A stretch of 64,000 nucleotides of DNA from Fen-1362 sp964597035. Lineage in GTDB: Bacteria > Planctomycetota > Phycisphaerae > Sedimentisphaerales > Anaerobacaceae. The notes below the pieces were generated by a model. That model was given only the letters and a program-made list of their open reading frames with translations. It was not told the DNA's origin and ran no database searches. The stretch is from the NCBI GenBank assembly GCA_964597035.1, contig CAZQWM010000001.1, positions 124,001 through 188,000 of the forward strand, given 5' to 3'. Below are positions 31,968 to 40,574 of the stretch, in pieces. Position 1 is the first letter of the stretch; every line of letters starts with the position of its first letter. A program made the position numbers and the translations under genes.

Positions 31968-33623
31968 GTGAACTGCTTAGTGCCGGACATTCCGAACAAT
32001 AAAACCAACGGGGTGTTTCTGGCCGTCGGACTATTGGTTTTGTCGGCGATAAGCGCCGGCTGGGAACTTTCGGCAAGGCCGTTAGATGACCATGAGTGTT
32101 TCGTCGCGGTAACTGCGCGTGAGATGATTCAATGCGGCAACTGGATTATACCGACGTTTAACGGTCAATCCCGGCTGCAAAAGACGCCGCTTTCATACTG
32201 GCTGGTTGCCACGATTGCGAAGGTTACGGGCAAAGTCGACGAATTTGGCGCCCGACTGCCGAGCACGATATTCGCGGTTCTTTCCGTGTGTGCGGTTGTC
32301 TATTTTGTTTCACAATGGCTGTCGCTTCGGACGGCCCTTGTGTGCGCGGGGGTGTGGATGACGTCGCTCGGTTATATAAGTTATTCGCACAATGCCCGGC
32401 CTGAGATGGCGCTGACGTTGTTTATAACTCTGTGCTTTTTAAGTTTCTATTCTGCTGTAACCACCCAGAGCCGTAAAAGGCAGATAGTGTACATGGTTGT
32501 CTTCTGGTTCAGTTTCGGACTGGCCGACCTTGCCAAAGGACCTGTCCCGATTCCGCTGGTTATTATTCCCTTGGTTTTCTATTTGGCGATATTCAGGCAG
32601 TGGCGACAGGTTCCGAAAATGTTGCCTGTTGCAGGCGTTTTGATTTTTCTTGCGATAATGCTGGCCTGGCCGATTGCCGCTGCATACAAAGTCAACTGGG
32701 ACGTAGCCGTGTGGAAACGGGAATTCATTGACCGGTTTTTTGGTGAATACGCCAAAGGGAATTATCCCATATATTACTACTTTCTTATAATGTTCAAGTA
32801 CGCGGCGCCCTGGGTTGCTTTTTTACCCATGGTGCTTGCCGCCCCTTTCTATCGTGTGTGGGGCAAAAAACAGCGTATTATGCAGTTTTTGTGGATATGG
32901 TTCATCGCCGATTTTGTGTTCCTGACGCTGTCGGGAGGAAAACGCCAGCACTATGCGCTGCCTCTTATGCCGGCGATGACGATTCTAACGGGCATCCTGC
33001 TTGACGATATGGTTTTTATCCGAAAGGCCTTCAGCGGGCGATTCGCAAAGGCGGTTCTGCTGGGCCACGTCGCAGCGGCTCCCGTTGTGGCGTTTATCAC
33101 GGTGACGGTTATGCTTTCCGCCAGCCGCAGCTTGTTGCCGCTGGCTGCCGCAGGCGCTGTCGTAATGATAATTCCGGCCTTGATTGCTGCCTTGTTGTTT
33201 GCGAAAAGGTATTATCCCGCCGGTTGTGTTGTTGTCTTCTTCTGGTCTGCCGGCGTGATGCTGACCTGTTATACTGAATATAGAAACCGCTGCAGCCCCG
33301 AAGAATCGACCAAGCGGTTTGCAATCACTGTGGCGGGAAAAGTGCCTGCTTTGGATAAGCTTGTGGCATACGAGTCCGTGCTCCCGGAGTTCATATATTA
33401 TTTTGGGCGAGTTGTTCCCGAGATTTCCACCCAGACGGAACTTGACCGTCTCTATCAGCAGGGTTGCTGGATTGTGGTTTTTGGTAAAAAGCTTGACCAG
33501 TTGCAGAAAGACGGACGTTTTGACCTTGTGTATTTGTCGAAAGATGCCGCCAGGCACAGAAGCGACATTATCCCCGCCGGATTATTTCATAAAACCCATT
33601 TAATTTCTCCATCGCATTTATGA
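31968..33623 (+). CDS. ArnT-like (GT39/GT83) membrane glycosyltransferase 1
   Basis: 551 residues, GTG start at 31968 (a GTG at 31980 is an alternative). About a dozen membrane segments. The first external loop has the catalytic pattern RPLDDHECFVAVTAREMIQCGNWIIPTFNGQSRLQKTPLSYWL with the expected acidic residue and RLPS after it. This family moves sugars from undecaprenyl-phosphate carriers to lipids or proteins on the outer face of the inner membrane. The last 130 residues form a soluble domain. It is followed by a second family member. Confidence 0.88.
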   Translation: MNCLVPDIPNNKTNGVFLAVGLLVLSAISAGWELSARPLDDHECFVAVTAREMIQCGNWIIPTFNGQSRLQKTPLSYWLVATIAKVTGKVDEFGARLPSTIFAVLSVCAVVYFVSQWLSLRTALVCAGVWMTSLGYISYSHNARPEMALTLFITLCFLSFYSAVTTQSRKRQIVYMVVFWFSFGLADLAKGPVPIPLVIIPLVFYLAIFRQWRQVPKMLPVAGVLIFLAIMLAWPIAAAYKVNWDVAVWKREFIDRFFGEYAKGNYPIYYYFLIMFKYAAPWVAFLPMVLAAPFYRVWGKKQRIMQFLWIWFIADFVFLTLSGGKRQHYALPLMPAMTILTGILLDDMVFIRKAFSGRFAKAVLLGHVAAAPVVAFITVTVMLSASRSLLPLAAAGAVVMIIPALIAALLFAKRYYPAGCVVVFFWSAGVMLTCYTEYRNRCSPEESTKRFAITVAGKVPALDKLVAYESVLPEFIYYFGRVVPEISTQTELDRLYQQGCWIVVFGKKLDQLQKDGRFDLVYLSKDAARHRSDIIPAGLFHKTHLISPSHL

Positions 33624-33713
33624 TGCAGCAAGCGGCCTTGAAAATCACTGCGTTCGTATTTTATAATCAACAAATGCACAGGCACCGGCATTTAGTTCTG
33701 GAAAGGCCAACAA

Positions 33714-35297
33714 ATGGATTTGATTAGCAGCCGCTGGAAGGTGTTTTTGATTCTGCTGGTTATCTGGGCGGTTATGTATCTGCCTGGGTTGGGCAAAACG
33801 GGATTCAAGGGGGAAGAGGGCCGTCGTGTTCTGCCTGCGGTCGAGATGCTCAAGACCGGCGACTGGATAGTGCCGAGAATAGCCGGCCAGGATTACTATA
33901 ACAAGCCGCCGGGGATAAACTGGGTCGTCGCCCTTTCGTTTATCCTGACCGGCGAGCAGTCGGAGCTGACGGCGAGACTGCCATCCGTTGTTTTTGTCCT
34001 GCTTTTTGTGACATTTTTGGTATGTATGCCGGGAGCGTGGTTGAGCGGGCGGGGGCGTTTGATTGCGGCGATTATTTTCCTGACAAACATCGCTTGTATA
34101 GAAAAAGGCCGGCTGATTGAGATTGAGGCGGTCTACATATCTCTGACAGGCATAGCCCTTCTTTTGTGGCTGAGTATATGGAACGTAAACGGCCCGGTGT
34201 GGCTGTTGTGGCTGGCACCGTCGATTGTGCTGGCTTTCGGGATGCTCGTGAAAGGTCCGTTTATTCTCATATTCTTTTACAGCGTTGTGATTTCAGTTCT
34301 GGCTTATTCCAGGAAGCTAAAGAGCTTGTTTTCGGTCTGGCATATTATCGGTGTGGGCATCATTTTACTTCTATTCTGCGGATGGCTGTGGCTGGCGTTT
34401 CAGCGGACAGCCGCATCGGAGATGGTTGAGAAGATGAGTTCGCAATTACTGATACGCATTATTGCGGATTTCGATATTCTTTACTGGGGCCAGAACGCAA
34501 TCAGGTCGTTCACCGCATTCCTTCCATGGCTGTTATTTGTGCCTATGCTGTGGGATAAATCGCAGACGTCACAAATTGAAGTGGCGTACATATCGCTTTT
34601 TCGGGGATGTCGGCTGGGGCTAGTTATTGGTTTTGTCGCGATAATCCTGATGCCGAAGATGGAGGCCCGCTATAGTATGCCCGTTATCCCGCTGACATGC
34701 GTGTTACTGGGCTGGCTGTTATCGTTTCGCCGGGAACTTATTTCGACGGACCGGCTCTGGAAGAATGTATTGCTGGGCTGTTTGGTTGTATCGTGTCTGA
34801 CCGCTGTAGCCGGTGTGATATTCGTTTCAAGGTCGCCCGCCGCTATTATTGCTCTTGTCCTGGCGTTTTGTGCAACAGCAATTGTTTTCTGGAAGCGCAA
34901 CGAGATTCAAGACGTTCTCGTACTGACTTTGGTTACGGCGCTGGTGTTTGTAGTAGGTATGCTGCAATATTCAAGTTTTGGCCTTGAAATCGTTGCGGCC
35001 CACGAGACTCGCCGGCCTGCAGCGATGACCGTGAACAGCGCCGTGCCCACGGGCGAAACTATCTATCTCTTTAAGCCGGGAAGTTATATATACCCGGTCG
35101 TTTTCCGTCTCCGGCCGCCCATTGATTACGTTCTCGATGCCAATGATATTAACGGGGGGGTGCATTATTTACTAATAAAAGAAGATGATTTAGAGACCCT
35201 CATAGCGGAGAAAAAAATTACCCCGGGGTCCTTCGAAGAATTATATGAGTTTCCCGAAGAGATTCCTGATGAATATATGCTGCTGCGGTTAAAATGA
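33714..35297 (+). CDS. ArnT-like (GT39/GT83) membrane glycosyltransferase 2
   Basis: 527 residues, ATG at 33714 with GGAAAGG nearby. It has the same layout as the preceding gene: N-terminal membrane segment, loop GFKGEEGRRVLPAVEMLKTGDWIVPRIAGQDYYNKPPGINWV, RLPSV, then many hydrophobic helices and a C-terminal soluble part. Sequence identity between the two looks low, so they may use different sugars or acceptors. A run of seven G occurs at about 35153 in the coding sequence. Confidence 0.88.
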   Translation: MDLISSRWKVFLILLVIWAVMYLPGLGKTGFKGEEGRRVLPAVEMLKTGDWIVPRIAGQDYYNKPPGINWVVALSFILTGEQSELTARLPSVVFVLLFVTFLVCMPGAWLSGRGRLIAAIIFLTNIACIEKGRLIEIEAVYISLTGIALLLWLSIWNVNGPVWLLWLAPSIVLAFGMLVKGPFILIFFYSVVISVLAYSRKLKSLFSVWHIIGVGIILLLFCGWLWLAFQRTAASEMVEKMSSQLLIRIIADFDILYWGQNAIRSFTAFLPWLLFVPMLWDKSQTSQIEVAYISLFRGCRLGLVIGFVAIILMPKMEARYSMPVIPLTCVLLGWLLSFRRELISTDRLWKNVLLGCLVVSCLTAVAGVIFVSRSPAAIIALVLAFCATAIVFWKRNEIQDVLVLTLVTALVFVVGMLQYSSFGLEIVAAHETRRPAAMTVNSAVPTGETIYLFKPGSYIYPVVFRLRPPIDYVLDANDINGGVHYLLIKEDDLETLIAEKKITPGSFEELYEFPEEIPDEYMLLRLK

Positions 35298-35318
35298 CCA
35301 AGTTAAGCCGGAGGCCTT

Positions 35319-35966
35319 TTATTTCGACTTTAACTGCGGCAGCGGCTGGGGGATTTCGTCTATAACTCCGGACTGTTTTAGCAGTATCGCCAAATCAGCC
35401 ATATTATTATTCAAATAGGGCAGCAGCATCGGATTATCTTTCGGGTCCCAGCCATAGCGTTTTAGTTCGCTGATGACTAAGTCGGGTTTTTTTTTCTGCA
35501 CAAAGAGCCGGTATGCTGCTATGACGCCGCCGGTTCGCTGGGTTCCCGCGGCACAGTGGATCAGGACGGGCAGTTTGTTTTTTTCCGCTTGGGAAATCGC
35601 CGTGATTGCGCCGGCGTATTCATTTATATCACCGGTGCCTTTGCCTCCCAGTGGAAACCTCAGTAATCGGATATTCAGCTCGTCCGCCGCCTGGGTTTCC
35701 GCCTGCTGGTCCGGATTGTCGGGTTGCCGGGAGTTGAGGTCCACTATGACCTTGATGTTGTGCTCGACCAGAACCTTTTTCACAAGCGCCGCGGAGAGTT
35801 GTCCGCTACGGTAGATTCGCCCCTGCTCCACGACGCCGAACCGCTTGGGGATGAGGCGGTCCTCGATGACATCCTCCCAGACCCAGATGCCTGCTCCGAC
35901 CACGGCCATCAGGCCTATAACGAGAAGCCATATACGTTTTGTGTTTGTTTTATTCTGTGTGGTCAT
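35319..35966 (-). CDS. Membrane-anchored dual-specificity/tyrosine phosphatase-like enzyme
   Basis: 215 residues. One N-terminal membrane segment (IWLLVIGLMAVVGAGIWVW), then a DSP-fold domain with RIYRSGQLSAALVKKVL, VIVDLNSRQ and the complete active site VLIHCAAGTQRTGG (H-C-x5-R). It hydrolyses a phosphate mono-ester, of a protein or a lipid/sugar carrier; position among glycosyltransferase genes favours an envelope substrate. It is the downstream partner (26 bases) of the paralogue at 35993. Confidence 0.85.
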   Translation of the reverse strand: MTTQNKTNTKRIWLLVIGLMAVVGAGIWVWEDVIEDRLIPKRFGVVEQGRIYRSGQLSAALVKKVLVEHNIKVIVDLNSRQPDNPDQQAETQAADELNIRLLRFPLGGKGTGDINEYAGAITAISQAEKNKLPVLIHCAAGTQRTGGVIAAYRLFVQKKKPDLVISELKRYGWDPKDNPMLLPYLNNNMADLAILLKQSGVIDEIPQPLPQLKSK

Positions 35967-35992
35967 TTGACCGAGGTCTTTCCAAGGCAGCG

Positions 35993-36544
35993 TTATTTAT
36001 ATAAGCTGCTTATAAATGTTCTCTCTGACTCGCCGAGTTGTTCTCGGTTAATTTTTTCGGCTGAAACCAGGACCTGCTGGAGTGGCTGGCGTTCGCCTTT
36101 TGCGAGCCAGACGGCGGCCATCACAGCCGGCCTGCTTTCCCCGCTGCCGTCGTGTATTAGCACGGGAAGATTTTCCTTATCGGCCATTATGACGAGAAAC
36201 TGCTGCTGCATATTGGCATCGGGGACGTGGGCCGGGTCTTTTATGTTTCTTTCGAGCGGCATCTCGATATATTTGACGCCGTTGCTGCGGACCCAGGTTA
36301 TTTCTTCGCTGTGCCAGTTTTTCTCGCGGTGCTCGGCAGGCGAGCGCAGGTTAATGATTGTGGCGATATGATATTTATAAAGCAGGCGGGTGTAGTCCAT
36401 TCCGCTCGGCTGGCCGCTTGTATAAAGAACGCCCGGAGTAACTATGTTGAATCTTTTTATGTGAAAATGCCTTACCAGCAGCACGCAGGCCGCTGCAATC
36501 AGCAGGATGGTTGCAATCGGTTTAAGCGGGCTTTTGGTTTTCAC
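35993..36544 (-). CDS. Paralogous phosphatase-like protein lacking the catalytic Cys
   Basis: 183 residues with an N-terminal membrane segment (IATILLIAAACVLLV) and the same fold as its neighbour: VLYTSGQPSGMDYTRLLYKYHIATIINLRSP. The active-site loop is VLIHDGSGESRPAV, so the nucleophilic Cys of H-C-x5-R is Asp while His and Arg remain. It is therefore probably a pseudophosphatase that binds or regulates, unless the Asp supports another reaction. It starts 16 bases after the GT2 gene stops. Confidence 0.75.
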   Translation of the reverse strand: MKTKSPLKPIATILLIAAACVLLVRHFHIKRFNIVTPGVLYTSGQPSGMDYTRLLYKYHIATIINLRSPAEHREKNWHSEEITWVRSNGVKYIEMPLERNIKDPAHVPDANMQQQFLVIMADKENLPVLIHDGSGESRPAVMAAVWLAKGERQPLQQVLVSAEKINREQLGESERTFISSLYK

Positions 36545-36560
36545 TTAGTTATTCCTCAGC

Positions 36561-37580
36561 TTATTCCCGGCGTTTGTGGATACATCGGACCGAATAGATT
36601 TTCTTGCCCGTGGACTCGAAGTACACCCTGCTTATCATTTCTCCGATTAGGCCCGTGGCGATGAAGATAGTGCCGACCATTAACAGAACTGCGGCGAGTC
36701 CCGCCAGAGGCGCGTGCGCGGCGAGGATTGGGACTTTGTAGTAAAACTTGTCGAACAGGATATAGGCACAAAGCAGCAAGCTTGTTACTATGCAGTAAAG
36801 GGCGACCCTGCCAAAGAAGTGCAGCGGTCGGGTGATATAGCCCAGCAGGAAGCGCAGTGTAATCAGGTCAAGGGCGACTCTGAAGGTTCGGCCGATGCCG
36901 TAATTGCTTGAGCCGGACGGCCTGGTGATATTGGTGATGGGTATCTCGACGATTCTGACGCCGCTTTGGCTCAGCAGTGCCGGGATGAATCTGTGCATTT
37001 CACCGTAGAGTTGCAGTTGTTCGATAACTTCTCGGCGGTATGCCTTGAAGGTTGTTCCGAAGTCGTGAATGTCGACGCCGCTGATTTTTGAGGCAAGCCA
37101 ATTGGCGGCCCTTGAGGGTATTTTTCTCATAACGAGGTTGTCGACGCGGATTTTTCGCCAGCCGCTGACGACGTCGAACCCCTGGCCGAGTTTTTCGAGG
37201 AAAGCGGGTATTTCCTCAGGCAGATGCTGGAGGTCGCCGTCCATTGAAATGATGATTTTACCGCGTGCGACATCGAAGCCGGCCGCCAGCGCTGGAGTCT
37301 GGCCGAAGTTGCGGCGCAGCTCGACGACGATAACCTTGCTGTCGGCTGCGACTATTTGTTTTAGCAGCTCCAGTGTGTTGTCCGAGCTGCCGTCATCAAT
37401 GAATATCAGCTCGTAGAACAAGCCGGTTGCGGTCATCGTTTTGGTCAGTCGCTGGTAGAGTTCATTGACCACATTCGACTCGTTGTAGAGCGGCACTACA
37501 ACGGAGCAGTCAACAGGGACGCTCGTTGCGTTTTGCGGTTTTGAAACAGATTGCCTGACAAGTTTTTCAGAGCCGGCCAT
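36561..37580 (-). CDS. Family 2 glycosyltransferase, ArnC/DPM1-like with two C-terminal membrane segments
   Basis: 339 residues. GT-A domain: VDCSVVVPLYNESNVVNELYQRL, IFIDDGSSDNTLELL, ISMDGDLQHLPEEIP (DxD-like), DVVSGWRK, then GTTFKAYRREV. Two membrane helices at about 242-265 and 275-300. The family transfers a sugar from a nucleotide donor to undecaprenyl phosphate (as ArnC, GtrB or DPM synthase). It overlaps the ChbG-like gene by 14 bases. It likely supplies lipid-linked sugar to the two ArnT-like enzymes. Confidence 0.92.
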   Translation of the reverse strand: MAGSEKLVRQSVSKPQNATSVPVDCSVVVPLYNESNVVNELYQRLTKTMTATGLFYELIFIDDGSSDNTLELLKQIVAADSKVIVVELRRNFGQTPALAAGFDVARGKIIISMDGDLQHLPEEIPAFLEKLGQGFDVVSGWRKIRVDNLVMRKIPSRAANWLASKISGVDIHDFGTTFKAYRREVIEQLQLYGEMHRFIPALLSQSGVRIVEIPITNITRPSGSSNYGIGRTFRVALDLITLRFLLGYITRPLHFFGRVALYCIVTSLLLCAYILFDKFYYKVPILAAHAPLAGLAAVLLMVGTIFIATGLIGEMISRVYFESTGKKIYSVRCIHKRRE

Positions 37581-38415
37581 AGTGCACCATATTTACACCT
37601 GCCTCTTTGAAATACTGTTTAGTTTTTTCACTGCAAAGCGCCTCAAGCTCGACTTGGCGCTGTTTGACCAGCCGGGTCCGGCTTGCATCGAGGTCGTATG
37701 TGTAGCCCGGATGGGTCATCACCTCGGCTGTCGCCGCTCGATTATACAAAGAAACGGCCTTGAGGAAATTAACATTTATATTTCCGGTATGTGCTACGCC
37801 GAGAAGTGCATCGGTTTTGAAAAATGCCCGGTTCTGCAGGAGATTTATCTTTGCCATCAGGCGCACAGTTGCAGCCCGTTTTCTGCCGGCGGCATCGCTG
37901 ATTGGCCAGGGCAATCGGCTTACTTCTTTTGGCTCGAAGGTGTTTCGAATCGCAGTTATTTCGAAGCGATTTGCCAGTCGGCAGACGATGGAGAACATGG
38001 CAGGGAAGCTGTGAACGTGTTTGTGTGAATCGAGGTGTGTTGGCTTTAGTCCTTTCTCGATGGTCCACTGAATCTGAGCGGCAAGCTCGGCTTCGATTGC
38101 GGCCCTGATTTTGCTGCTGGCGATTGACAGCAGCGATAATCTGCCCGGGGACAGTCCGAAGTTGTCATCGGGTCCGAGCAGTGGTTCTACGATTGCATCC
38201 CGGCGAACGGGGGTGCCGTCGGTAAGGTTTAAGTGAACACCAACACCGAGGGTGGGAAGTGTCTTTGCGAGTTCGACTGCCTGTTGGGCGGCCGGCATAT
38301 TGGTCATAATCGTAGTGCTTGTCAGCACACCGTTAGTGTGTGCTTCGACAATTGCCTTGTTGACGCCTTCGCAAAGCCCAAAGTCATCAGCATTTATTAT
38401 CAGCCGTTTTTGCAT
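37567..38415 (-). CDS. ChbG/HpnK (YdjC)-family carbohydrate deacetylase
   Basis: 282 residues. LIINADDFGLCEGVNKAI (metal Asp), GVGVHLNLTDGTPV, and THLDSHKHVHSFP (metal His pair) are the family signatures; a conserved VMTHPGY lies near the C-terminus. Members remove acetyl groups from N-acetylated sugars, including lipid-bound sugars in hopanoid or lipid A type pathways. First gene of the minus-strand run deacetylase-GT2-pseudophosphatase-phosphatase, and a likely analogue of ArnD in the ArnCDT scheme. Confidence 0.9.
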   Translation of the reverse strand: MQKRLIINADDFGLCEGVNKAIVEAHTNGVLTSTTIMTNMPAAQQAVELAKTLPTLGVGVHLNLTDGTPVRRDAIVEPLLGPDDNFGLSPGRLSLLSIASSKIRAAIEAELAAQIQWTIEKGLKPTHLDSHKHVHSFPAMFSIVCRLANRFEITAIRNTFEPKEVSRLPWPISDAAGRKRAATVRLMAKINLLQNRAFFKTDALLGVAHTGNINVNFLKAVSLYNRAATAEVMTHPGYTYDLDASRTRLVKQRQVELEALCSEKTKQYFKEAGVNMVHYGRL

Positions 38416-38688
38416 CGGGCCAGAGTTTACGTCAGGTGTCAGGCATGGTCAAGGGCCTCGGTTCAGGCGAACGGACAAAAGCCATTTGTTTTCTGTTCTA
38501 AATAGGTCCTAAAAGATTGAAGCTGTTAGTGCTATCTTTGGGCGGCGATTGTCATTTCCACTGATGTTAGGGGATTTTTGCTGTATAGGGTCCGATTCAG
38601 TTACTGGTTAGACAAGTCAGGCAAATACTATGACGATATAAGGATTGCAGCCTAGGACAAGTCAGCGGGATTAAGCCGGCTAAATCGG

Positions 38689-38711
38689 ACATGGGCCCCT
38701 TAAGCCCATGT
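38689..38711 (+). other. Hairpin in the leader of the PAS protein gene
   Basis: ACATGGGC (38689-38696) and GCCCATGT (38704-38711), 8-bp stem with a 7-base loop, 46 bases before the ATG at 38758. The 340-base gap 38416-38757 holds nothing else clear apart from short inverted bits; it carries divergent promoter activity for the deacetylase and PAS genes by position. Confidence 0.35.
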
Positions 38712-38757
38712 GGCCGGGCGATAGATATGGACCTCCAGTCATAAGGCGGTTAATGGT

Positions 38758-39594
38758 ATGGATGCTGTTGGCGCTAAATTCGGGCAGCTTGAGCTGGCGA
38801 TGCGATGCTTGGCGGCTATCGCGGAGAACTCGCCTGAGGCCGTGGCGGCATTTAGCCTCGACGGCGCCCTGGTTTATTCGAATTCGACCTGGGCCAGGGT
38901 GCACGGATACCAGAAGAGCCGAGAGCTTGTTGGCAAGCCCATCGGTGTTTTTCAGCCGCAGGAAGGCGCAGAGCCAAGATTTGCTGCGCTGCTTGAGGAA
39001 GTAAAAAGTAAAGGGCGGCTTACCGGAGTTATGGAGCATAAACGAGCGGATGGGACGAAGTTCTCGACCGAGACAACATTGGTTAGATACAAGGATGGAA
39101 ACGGTGAGATTGCCGGTCTGATTGCTTTTATGCTTGCGACGAACAAGCCGGAAAGTGCCGGTCAGTATCAGGGTGATTTGCAGCGTGAGATTGAAAAGTA
39201 CCGCCTCGAGCTTAGCCGCAGGGAAGAGGAGCTTGTGGCTACTGAACGGCATCTAACCGAGCAACTGACGGCGCGCGATAAAGCGGAACGTCAGTCACTA
39301 CAAAACAAGCAGGAACTTGAGCAGCTCAGGGGAAAATTGTCGCAGGTCGAGGGACTGCTGAAGGAAGAACAATCTCACCGCACGGAAATGATGCAGAGCT
39401 ATGAGAAGAAGCTTGCAGAATTGATGGAGACGAACAGGCGACTTAGAGAAGAGGTTAAGGAGTTTAAACACCGCGAGGTGGAGTTTTTCGATGACATAGT
39501 CAGCGATAAAGGCACAAGTCCCCGTGTAGACGGGCTTGACCCGGAGGCATTGCAGGCACTAAGCGAGATGGCCAAAAAGTACGTCCACGCCTGA
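38758..39594 (+). CDS. PAS-domain protein with long coiled coil and no output domain
   Basis: 278 residues. PAS domain at about 15-135 (LAAIAENSPEAVAAFSLDGALVYSNSTWARVHGY, then ELVGKPIGVF and TGVMEHKRADGTKFSTETTLVRYKDGNGEI), then a coiled coil at about 135-245 rich in E/R/Q/K/L (REIEKYRLELSRREEEL, QSLQNKQELEQLRGKLSQ). No kinase, cyclase or HTH follows. It is cytosolic. It may be a scaffold or a sensor that acts through a partner encoded elsewhere. Confidence 0.8.
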   Translation: MDAVGAKFGQLELAMRCLAAIAENSPEAVAAFSLDGALVYSNSTWARVHGYQKSRELVGKPIGVFQPQEGAEPRFAALLEEVKSKGRLTGVMEHKRADGTKFSTETTLVRYKDGNGEIAGLIAFMLATNKPESAGQYQGDLQREIEKYRLELSRREEELVATERHLTEQLTARDKAERQSLQNKQELEQLRGKLSQVEGLLKEEQSHRTEMMQSYEKKLAELMETNRRLREEVKEFKHREVEFFDDIVSDKGTSPRVDGLDPEALQALSEMAKKYVHA

Positions 39595-39620
39595 GTCTGT
39601 GTCCAGGGTCCTGCGGACAA

Positions 39621-40574
39621 CTATGTTCTGCCATACGACAGAGCTGAGATAAACATACCTGTCATCAAAGCCAGCGAACCGAGCAAGTGGAGGCCAATAG
39701 TGACTGCGCTTGCTCGGTGCTGGGTTTTGCCGGCTACGGCCAGGTCTGCTGGGTTAGCGAATCTGATTGCGATAAATGCAATGGGCAGAGTGAGAAGGTA
39801 GGCGAGGCCAGCGTAAAGCATCATCCTTGAGGCGAAGATTGCTACTATCGCAATTGCGTAGCTTGCGGCAAGGGCGCATCGGTAAATCCACACGCAGGAT
39901 TGAATACCGAATCGCACGACGAGAGTCTTTTTATCTACGGCCGCGTCGGCGGCCACATCGGGAAACTCGTTTATCAGGATGATGAGGAATATAAGAATGC
40001 CCACTATGCACCCGGCAGGCAAAGGGATAATGTCAATGGTTGCGGTTTGAAGATAGTAAGCACCGTAAACGGGCAATATACCGAACAAAAAAGCGATTGC
40101 CGCTTCACCCGTTCCGCGATAGCCGAGCTTGACGGGCGGAGCAGTGTAAAAGAAACCGCCCAGCAGGCCGACAAGTCCGAGAGCGAGAATGAAGATGCTT
40201 TTCGTAATCAGCAGGATTATGGCGCCGATTATGGCGCCTAAGGTCAGGCAGAACAACGATGCCAGAAGAGTTGATTTGGGCGAGAGGATGCCCTGTTGGA
40301 TGAATTGCCTGCCGCCGGAGAATGGCGTTACGTTTCTGTTGGCCCAGTCGTTGCCGGAGATGTGGTCGAAATAGTCGTTGGCTATGTTGGCGCCGCAATG
40401 CAGGGCCATTGTTCCTAGTAGCGCAAGCACAAAAAGGTGCCACTGAAGCGACCCTGCGACTGCGAAACCGAGGGCGGAGCCGACCAGTACGGGAGCGGCA
40501 CTGGCCGTTAGGAACTTGGGCCTCGAGGCGAGGAAAAGGATTATCAATTTCGAATGTGGTCGGTCAGGATTCAT
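39621..40574 (-). CDS. menA: UbiA-family prenyltransferase, probable MenA (DHNA prenyltransferase)
   Basis: 317 residues with about nine membrane helices. UbiA signatures: first Asp motif NIANDYFDHISGND and second NEFPDVAADAAVDKKTLVVR, with FSGGRQFIQQG between as in MenA. MenA joins a prenyl chain to 1,4-dihydroxy-2-naphthoate in menaquinone synthesis. It overlaps miaA by 11 bases; ispA/GGPP synthase, which makes prenyl donors, lies close by on the opposite strand. Confidence 0.85.
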   Translation of the reverse strand: MNPDRPHSKLIILFLASRPKFLTASAAPVLVGSALGFAVAGSLQWHLFVLALLGTMALHCGANIANDYFDHISGNDWANRNVTPFSGGRQFIQQGILSPKSTLLASLFCLTLGAIIGAIILLITKSIFILALGLVGLLGGFFYTAPPVKLGYRGTGEAAIAFLFGILPVYGAYYLQTATIDIIPLPAGCIVGILIFLIILINEFPDVAADAAVDKKTLVVRFGIQSCVWIYRCALAASYAIAIVAIFASRMMLYAGLAYLLTLPIAFIAIRFANPADLAVAGKTQHRASAVTIGLHLLGSLALMTGMFISALSYGRT

